From: Chara braunii | Taxonomy: Eukaryota > Streptophyta > Charophyceae > Charales > Characeae | Direction: 5' to 3' | Assembly: GCA_003427395.1 (NCBI GenBank) | Contig: BFEA01000289.1 | Location: 443,714 to 467,113 of the forward strand | DNA: 23,400 nucleotides | In this document: positions 17,862 through 23,400 of the stretch, in pieces | How positions within the stretch are numbered: the first letter of the stretch is position 1 | Layout of the letters: the number at the start of each line of letters is the position of its first letter | Made by a program: the position numbers and the translations under genes | Notes under the pieces: generated by a model | Told to the model about the DNA's origin: nothing | Database searches by the model: none | The model's input: the letters and a program-made list of their open reading frames with translations, nothing else

Positions 17862-18064
17862 GCCTTAGGGTTACCTTCTCNTCATCGCTGACCAACATAC
17901 TATGAAGAGCCTTTGTTGCCTAGACGGGTTTCCCACCATGCACCCAATGGATACAACTCTAGTTTGCTCTTCACCGGGTCTCTCATAACTTCCCAACCCC
18001 GTAGGTTTCACCCTAAAACTACTACAAACCTTCCCCACTACTTAAAAACATCAAGAAACTGTCA
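17862..18064 (-). pseudogene. decayed duplicate of the 17339-17743 coding tail
   Basis: The minus strand encodes VKSKLELYPLGAWWETRLGN followed by KGSS and then a stop, matching the end of the neighbouring frame exactly over that stretch. Upstream the DNA similarity continues to about 18064 (shared ACATCAAGAA) but the reading frame is lost. Downstream, TTAGGGTTA and its context are shared as well. The N at 17881 aligns to a G in the other copy and looks like an uncalled base, not a gap. Confidence 0.7.
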
Positions 18065-18190
18065 ACAAATCTACATAAAATTGAAAGTATCAGTTCAAAA
18101 TAATCTACATGCGCAAACCAAACACCAAAAACCTACCGCTCCCCTTTTCCAAAGGACCGAGGAGATACTAAGTACGGATATTACACGCAC

Positions 18191-19062
18191 TTAGCCTGAA
18201 ACATGAGATCCATTCATACTCGGGAATTCCGATGTACCCACCGCCAAGGCACCAATGAAGTCGACCAACCACTCGTCAGTCATTTGCCTTAAACGATTGG
18301 CGGGGAAGCCAATTTGTGAAGACTACCTTCCAAATACTAGCACACAGATTGTGTAAACAAGGGAATTTCAGGATACGGCCACAGTATAAATCAAACAGAT
18401 TAGAATAGCAGAAGAGAGAGAAAAGGAAATTCCCCACCATTCACTCATTTAGAGGGCAGAAAACCGTCTGGAGGCGCACAGGTCCTCTAGCGCTAAGTAA
18501 AACTTCCGATCTAAATTATATCTCCCCTTCTACATGCTTCACTTCCACTCTTCTCCATCCGCTACTCCAGATCACATGTGGTTTGGTAGTCATCATATGA
18601 TAAAGGGTCGCGACAGCAAAACGAGACCAAAGGAACAAAAACAGAATAGAAAGGAGCTAAAAAGAAGAGAAAACCTCTTTGCGTTCTAGCTATTCAACCA
18701 AAGTCGTCCACTTCAGAAAGAGCAAACAACGAACACAATAAACGAGAGCATATACTTCTGGAGTGGAGTAGATGAACAACAGACTGCCTTGCGGCAACGA
18801 ATGGTCAACCAAGACTTGCTGAAGCCCTAAAACATGCCGGAGAGCTGCCACCGCAACCGCACGCTCTCCCACTGCGTCCAGGTGCGCCCCTCCGACTCCC
18901 ATACTTACCCAGTAATCCGAGCAGTCGCGATGACTTGTCATGACGGACAACGCGCGGCCATTATGTGGTGAAAGGGAGCCCCCCCTTACGAGCAGAAGGC
19001 TTAAGGGGAGGACGGTTCCTCTGGTATCTGGATGTTATTAGGTCTAAAGGTTGGTATAGACT
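18191..19062 (-). CDS. possible two-exon minus-strand gene
   Basis: An open stretch from 19062 to 18909 (including NRPPLKPSARKGGSLSPHNG) ends at a strong donor, TGG/GTAAGT (18903-18908). About 590 bp further on, an AG acceptor at 18323-18324 opens a 43-codon terminal exon (18322-18191: MTDEWLVDFIGALAVGTSEF, ending HVSG and stop). The protein is not recognised, the pairing of these sites is a guess, and an alternative frame reads through the intron (18950-18690). Confidence 0.2.
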
Positions 19063-19428
19063 TCAACTGTAAAATATGGGACTGCCAGGGTGCCATGGCG
19101 ATGAGTGCAGCGCACTCCCTCCCCACTCAAGGGCAAGGTTCCGCCAGGGCACTGTCGCCATAGCTCTCACACAGCTATGGTGCCAGGCAGGGTAGGCGCC
19201 ACGTGAAAAATCAGCGTCACAACCTACGCAGCCGCCTCCGACGACCGGGCGCCGCCACCGCCGCTATCGCCGCTGCGTTAGCGCACATTTCGCGCGGCCT
19301 CCTCGTGTATATTTCAATGTTTATGGGGCTTTCAGTGTTTTCGCTGTTCTTTTTTTTTCTTTTCTTTTTTTGGTGTTTTCGTTTTCTCGGTGAAACTGAA
19401 AACTGAAAACTGAAAACTTGGACCATTT

Positions 19429-19446
19429 GTCCTTCGGGACATCCGT

Positions 19447-19478
<32 letters not shown>

Positions 19479-19512
19479 GGCCCCTGCGCAAGGATGACAC
19501 GCATAAATCGAG
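19429..19512 (+). pseudogene. U6 snRNA pseudogene, 5' part complete
   Basis: Starts GTCCTTCGGGACATCC, the 5' stem-loop of plant U6, and continues through GGAACGATACAGAGAAG, GATTAGCATGGCCCC and AAATCGAG. The normal 3' end (AAATGGTCCAA and T run) is missing here; its reverse complement precedes the start (19415-19428). No upstream TATA or USE element is evident at the usual spacing, so I regard it as a pseudogene. Confidence 0.85.
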
Positions 19513-19597
19513 ACAAAACTTGGACCATTTCTCGATTTATGCGTGCCCATCCTTGCGCAGGGGCCATGCTAATCTTCTCTGTATCGTTCCTATTCTA
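19513..19597 (-). pseudogene. U6 snRNA pseudogene in inverted orientation, 3' part complete
   Basis: The minus strand reads from about the AATAGGAACG position of U6 to its normal 3' end, AAATCGAGAAATGGTCCAAG followed by TTTTGT. It begins where the plus copy stops, so the two copies are tail to tail. It lacks the U6 5' stem-loop. Confidence 0.85.
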
Positions 19598-19811
19598 ACT
19601 GAAAACTGAAAACTGAAAGCTGAAAAACTGCTTCTCGAGATGAGTGAAGGACTACCCAGCCCATGGGCCCTGCGCAGCACTCTCCAAACGCCAACATGTT
19701 GAATGTACCCGGTCCTTTTATCGTCCCGAGACGTTCAAAATCTTGACGTTCGGCAAGGGGTGGGTGCGGTTGAGGCCACATGTGGCTGAACGATACACCC
19801 CTGCAACTGCC

Positions 19812-19838
19812 TTTTTTTTTTTTTTTTTTTTTTTTTTC
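19812..19838. repeat. poly(T) tract
   Basis: A pure T run followed by TCATC and an A run. Confidence 0.9.
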
Positions 19839-20246
19839 ATCAAAAAAAAACAGAACTGACGCTCTACGGCTGCTCTCAATGGCCCCCAGTGCCCAAGGCA
19901 ACGATTACAACCAAATAGGATGGGACAGAAGACAGGCTATCTTGCTCCCACTGCAACTGTTGGCAAGCAGAACTGAGGTATTTAAAAATTAATGTATACA
20001 TGCACATCAACCTCCTCAAGTACATTTACATTTATATATCTTTGCTGCCGGTCAGTCTGAATCTGGCGGCAATTGCTGAAACATGCATTCTAGAAACTCT
20101 GTGTGCGTCTCCACGTTAGTTATACCGCAGATGCTGAGATCTGGTAGATGACGCTGCCTACGTAGGCAAGATTTTGGACTCTGCATGTTCTATCTACTAA
20201 GTACGAGAGCTAGAGAGATTGGGGCTTGTGCATCTCGTGCCCCTAA

Positions 20247-20258
<12 letters not shown>
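19839..20258. other. no gene seen
   Basis: Mixed sequence without recognised frames, RNAs or repeats. Confidence 0.5.

Positions 20259-20299
<41 letters not shown>
20259..20299. repeat. (CA)n microsatellite
   Basis: About 20 CA units preceded by a short CT run. Frames across it are artefacts. Confidence 0.97.
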
Positions 20300-20300
<1 letters not shown>

Positions 20301-20432
20301 CTTTCTTTGGCGCGCTTATAGGTGGTCCGCCTAGAGCGGGTGGTTTCGTCTCTCGTCGCAACTCGCGCCGTCTTCTTAAGGTACCGCGGTCCGGCGCTCC
20401 GTCACACGATCCCGGTTCCGATCCCGTTCCCA

Positions 20433-20620
20433 GTCCCGATCTTGCGCCAGTCCCTGCGTTGCTTCTGTGATCCCGTGGTCCCATGGTCCAATGGTCCCAT
20501 GGTGCCCATGACTCGACGTAGTGATGTGACGTAGTGATGATGAAGTAGACCATGGCGCCGGTCCCGATCTTGCCTCAGTCCTTGCGTTTGCTACTGTGGT
20601 ACCGTGGTGCCCAATGCCAA
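20433..20620. repeat. degenerate ~128-bp direct repeat
   Basis: TCCCGATCTTGCGCCAGTCC and its continuation (about 20435-20490) recur with changes at about 20563-20618. Between them are overlapping CCATGG palindromes (20479-20507) and two copies of GACGTAGTGATG. Confidence 0.65.
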
Positions 20621-20681
20621 GTCTTTTTTTTTTTTTCTTCTTCTTCTTCTTCTCGTTTTTGTGAAACACAATGCCAAGTCT
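20612..20681. repeat. 13-bp direct repeat flanking a pyrimidine tract
   Basis: CAATGCCAAGTCT occurs at 20612-20624 and 20669-20681 around T-rich and (CTT)n sequence. It could be a small duplication or the footprint of a retroposon tail. Confidence 0.6.
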
Positions 20682-20700
20682 CGCTTATGCTGGTTCTTCA

Positions 20701-20737
20701 TTTCTGGCCGTTGACGATTTTAATCTACGGCCAGAAA
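20701..20737. other. perfect 11-bp inverted repeat (stem-loop)
   Basis: TTTCTGGCCGT (20701-20711) and ACGGCCAGAAA (20727-20737) are exact complements around a 15-base loop. There is no T run after it, so it is not an obvious terminator. Confidence 0.7.
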
Positions 20738-21071
20738 CGGAGAATTCGGGTAGGTGGGACTTGGGCCCGGTAGCGCGGCCAGGAGAAGGCAAATATGAGG
20801 CGAGGTTGTCTGTATATGATGCTCGTCATTTGATGTTGTTGTTGCTAGAGGTAAATCAAATATGAAATACGTATATATCGAGATATGTATTAATTATTAT
20901 GTAATTTAAACCTACATAATTTTTTTTTTTTATAATCCTATAAGAAATAGAAGATAGCATATCCATATAATATAATATAATATACTAAAATGACGATGAC
21001 GGCTATGGCCGTCATGGCGGCCGGGTTGGGACCCCGATGTCTAGCTTTTGTGGGAGGCAGCGGCCAGTTGG

Positions 21072-22201
21072 CCACGTGTCATAGCCAGGACCAGCGTCCC
21101 TATCATGATTCTTCTGTTCTTATTCGCGGACGTCAACGAATAACCTCGGGGATATCGACATCCTCGCCTGACGTTTGCAGCGACTGTCATCGCAGCATTG
21201 CCACGTGGACACGTAGTCCACATTCTCAGTACTCCACGTGGCGGTATCCCGATGGGCGGCGACGCGGGCGGGTCGGGGGAGGGAGAGTTAGGGGCGGAGC
21301 AGTACGTTCGGTGGGAGCTTCGGAGATCCGTCTGCTTCGGCTTCGTCGCCGCGATGAACGGGAAGGTGGCGGCGGTGGAGGCGCAGGAGGAGGAGGAGGA
21401 GGAGGAGGAGGGAGGGAAGGAAGGGCAGGGGGAGGGAGAGAGAGAGAGAGCCGCGGCTTGGGAGCGACCCCGACCCCGACCCGTTGTATGCGGAGGAGTG
21501 GCGGAGGAGCCATCGCATTGGGAGCATTGCTAAGACCAGATGGTCCCGCAATGATGACGAAGGGTCCCGACAGCTGTCACGTGGCCACGGTGACGACATC
21601 TGGCTGGACGGGATCCCGTCGGCGCATGCGCCACGTGCCCTCCCTCGCTTCTGCCGTCGGCTCCGCCCAGGGTCGCTACTCCGTCGCCTCAGCTTCCGCT
21701 CGCCTGCACGGGATCTCATCGAGCGATGAGAGGTCGGGACCATCTTCATACAATGCGACCATGGTGCGTCCGCCGCGCACAGAAGAAGCCGATTGTCGGG
21801 ATCTCATTGTCGGGCATCTTCTTGCCACGTGGCAGGCGGTGGCGGCGGCGGCGGAGGCATTCGTCGATACCCTTCAGACATCATCTCGCATCCAAATGAC
21901 CTCAACAGCGCATCCTTCCCGCTCTGGTTCTCCATCTCCTCCCCCTCCTCCTCCTCCTCCTCCATCTCTTCCTTCGTCTTCTCCTTCTTCTTCTTCTTCT
22001 TCTTTTATTCGCAGTGCTTCGTCGCTCTTTCTTCTTCGTTGTGCTTCTCTCTCCTCCTCTTCTTCTTCTTCTTCTGCTGCTGCTGCTGGCGGTGCGGGTG
22101 GTGCATCTGGTGGTAATGCGATACCAGGTGGCGTCGGGATCTTGACTAAACTGGTGCCATCGTTCATCTTGTCGGCGTTTGCAGCATATCCTGCCACGTG
22201 G
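21072..22201 (+). promoter_or_regulatory. cluster of seven G-box (CACGTG) motifs
   Basis: CACGTG occurs at about 21073, 21202, 21235, 21578, 21632, 21825 and 22195, in most cases within CCACGTGG or GCCACGTGGC, the classical plant G-box bound by bZIP and bHLH (including PIF) factors. About 0.3 would be expected by chance in 1.1 kb. Six are upstream of the proposed start codon at 21896 and the last is inside the exon. A light- or stress-responsive promoter is inferred. Confidence 0.65.
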
Positions 22202-22366
22202 ACGTCGTCGCTCGTCGTCTGTGCAACCATCTTCTTGTTGGGATCGCCCGTTCTTCTATCTGGCCTGTCGGTATCGGGACTCGTCACCGCGTTCCAGCTC
22301 GGGACGGTCGTCTGGCGCGCTTTCGGAGCGGATGGTTTCCTTATCGTGGCCATGTACTTCGTCGTT
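21896..22366 (+). CDS. VTE6: VTE6-like DUF92 protein, first exon (phytyl-phosphate kinase family)
   Basis: The VTE6 family (DUF92, related to TMEM19) converts phytyl phosphate, from chlorophyll breakdown, to phytyl diphosphate for tocopherol and phylloquinone synthesis in chloroplast membranes. The exon encodes 157 residues. Residues ~1-80 are Ser/Ala/Pro-rich with a few Arg and no acidic residues, as in a chloroplast transit peptide. Then GGVGILTKLVPSFILSAFAA leads to hydrophobic segments in the pattern GSPVLLSGLSVSGLVTAFQL, GTVVWRAFGADGFLIVAMYF, which I recognise as the start of DUF92. The exon ends in phase 0 at VV, directly before GTAAGT (22367). The rest of the gene is outside the window. 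I chose ATG 21896 because the Ser-rich leader starts there; the frame stays open back to 20990 through Gly/Arg-rich sequence, so ATG 21761 or 20990 remain possible. Confidence 0.62.
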
Positions 22367-22372
22367 GTAAGT

Positions 22373-22530
22373 ATATATATATATATCTGTTTGTGACGAT
22401 ATATGTATATATGTATGTTTGACGATATACATTATATATATGCATATATGTATGTTTGACGATATATATTATATATGTATATATGTATGTTTGACGATAT
22501 ATATTATATATGTATGCGATATATATGAAA
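22373..22530. repeat. AT-rich minisatellite with GACGATAT units
   Basis: GACGATAT recurs at 22395, 22421, 22458 and 22493, separated by TATATGTATGTTT-type sequence; the last three units are about 35-37 bp apart. Confidence 0.8.
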
Positions 22531-22929
22531 TATATATATATTTTATATATCCCTTTCTTCTTGAATTGTTCGAATTTCTCTCTTTCTTTCTCGCGTACAT
22601 GTTTTATTTGAATTGCCAATTAAAAAAAAAAGGGCAAACGCAAAATACGAGAAACTGGGGATTGAAAACAAAAAGGAAAGAAAAAAAAGAAAAGGAGAAA
22701 GTGGGGATTGATAAGAGATTGGTTGTTGTCAAGTGAAGGGCCGCGCGAAGGGCGAGCGGGTAGGGAACAAGAGAGTTGGGGGGCGGGGGCGAGGGGAGGG
22801 GGGGGAATATCTCGAGGGGATATGAATGAGTCAAAGATTAGAATGGTATCGTTTTTTTGCCAAAAAAAAAAAAAGAAAAAAAAAGACGGTATCCCTTTGT
22901 CTTACCCGCGTCGTTGAATTGTCATAGCA

Positions 22930-23260
22930 CTGTGAAACCGGATAAATATGTATTGCAAAAAATGCAATAAGAAATGCATTTAAAATCCAATAAAAAATGA
23001 AAAAAAATGCATGAAAACGCAAGAAATGAAAAAAAATGCAAAAAAACTCGTAAAAATGCAAGAATTACGAAAAAATTGCGAAAGGCAGAAATGCAAGAAA
23101 GGAGAAATTCGCAAAAAAAAAAACCGAAATAAATGCGAAGAGCCAAAAAAAAAACGAAATCAGTGCGGAAATTGCAAAACATGTGAACATGCATAAATGG
23201 TGTTATTGAATGCAATAAATTTAATATAAAATGCAGAAAAAAAACACGGATAAAAGGAAT
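22930..23260. repeat. A-rich region with recurrent ATGCAA/ATGCAT
   Basis: ATGCA appears more than ten times in about 330 bp, separated by A runs of 4-11 bases. It looks like a degenerate simple repeat within the intron. Open frames here are Lys-rich artefacts. Confidence 0.7.
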
Positions 23261-23400
23261 GGATCACGACAGGGACAGAAAAAAAAGGGGGGCGGGGAGA
23301 ATGGGGAACGCATTTTTTCTGCCCCGAAAATGCCACGATTACTCGTTACAATCCTGAGGGCAGACCTCCACCCTCAACCCCAACCTCATTACGACTAGAT

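Larger units (their letters stand above)
19391..19620. repeat. ACTGAAA repeats flanking U6-derived sequence
   Basis: Three to four copies of ACTGAAA(A) lie directly left (about 19394-19417) and right (about 19597-19625) of the U6 pair, in the same orientation. They could be a target duplication or tail repeats from retroposition. Confidence 0.75.
22367..23400 (+). other. first intron of the VTE6-like gene (runs off the window)
   Basis: Begins with the donor GTAAGTATAT. No continuation of the DUF92 domain was found in the remaining 1 kb. The intron holds an AT minisatellite, short A runs, a G-rich purine stretch (22735-22815) and an A-rich TGCA-containing region. Confidence 0.5.

Noticed and set aside
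19429-19512. Functional U6 snRNA gene
   Set aside because: The 3' end is missing and replaced by an inverted copy, and no upstream USE or TATA element is seen at the polymerase III spacing.
21041-22353. Pro-, Arg- and Glu-rich frames antisense to the VTE6-like exon
   Set aside because: They mirror GGC/GAG and TCC/TCT repeats of the plus strand and show no recognised domain. The plus frame has DUF92-like sequence and a good splice donor.
1-23400. CRISPR arrays, rRNA or tRNA genes, bacterial operons
   Set aside because: No spaced identical repeats of CRISPR form, and no rRNA or complete tRNA was recognised. The sequence is clearly eukaryotic.

Overview
The window is a eukaryotic nuclear region from the plant lineage (streptophyte), probably a charophyte-like alga or another non-flowering lineage. 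The evidence is a chloroplast-targeted DUF92/VTE6-like exon with a GTAAGT donor, canonical G-boxes, primer-binding sites of plant LTR retrotransposons (initiator tRNA-Met type and tRNA-Asp type), plant-type U6 snRNA fragments and many microsatellites. I cannot name the species. Four single N characters are present. Two of them sit between identical sequence copies and look like unmerged contig ends.

Left part (1-1860): microsatellites, then about 1.1 kb whose plus strand is very poor in A. Inside it (about 1078-1131) lies a nearly complete type III hammerhead ribozyme motif. A TATA-like box follows at 1763.

Middle (1865-13386, minus strand): a large decayed Ty3/gypsy-like element. In transcription order it has an iMet-type PBS, gag with a damaged zinc knuckle, protease, reverse transcriptase with YMND in place of YxDD, RNase H, a PHD-finger-like segment, integrase, and an extra unrecognised coding region (ORF3). 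Stops are mostly TGA and TAG, as expected from C-to-T decay of methylated DNA. The element is split within RNase H by a second, apparently non-coding LTR element (5537-9247; LTRs 5537-5969 and 8800-9247; tRNA-Asp-type PBS). That element carries two hAT-like elements with 8-bp target duplications (7178-7505 and 7658-8381). A third, similar element lies at 14030-14335. The region therefore records three rounds of nested insertion.

Right part (14.3-21 kb): mostly non-coding. It holds (CT)n and (GA)n tracts, a 144-bp tandem repeat, a duplicated unrecognised minus-strand coding tail (17339-17743 and its decayed copy near 17862-18064), possible minus-strand exons around 18.2-19.1 kb, and a cluster of U6-derived pseudogene fragments, two of them joined tail to tail as a long hairpin.

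Far right (21-23.4 kb, plus strand): a cluster of seven CACGTG cores upstream of and within the first exon of a VTE6/DUF92-like gene (phytyl-phosphate kinase family). Its first intron starts at 22367 and runs off the window. This is the only likely functional host gene that I recognise here.
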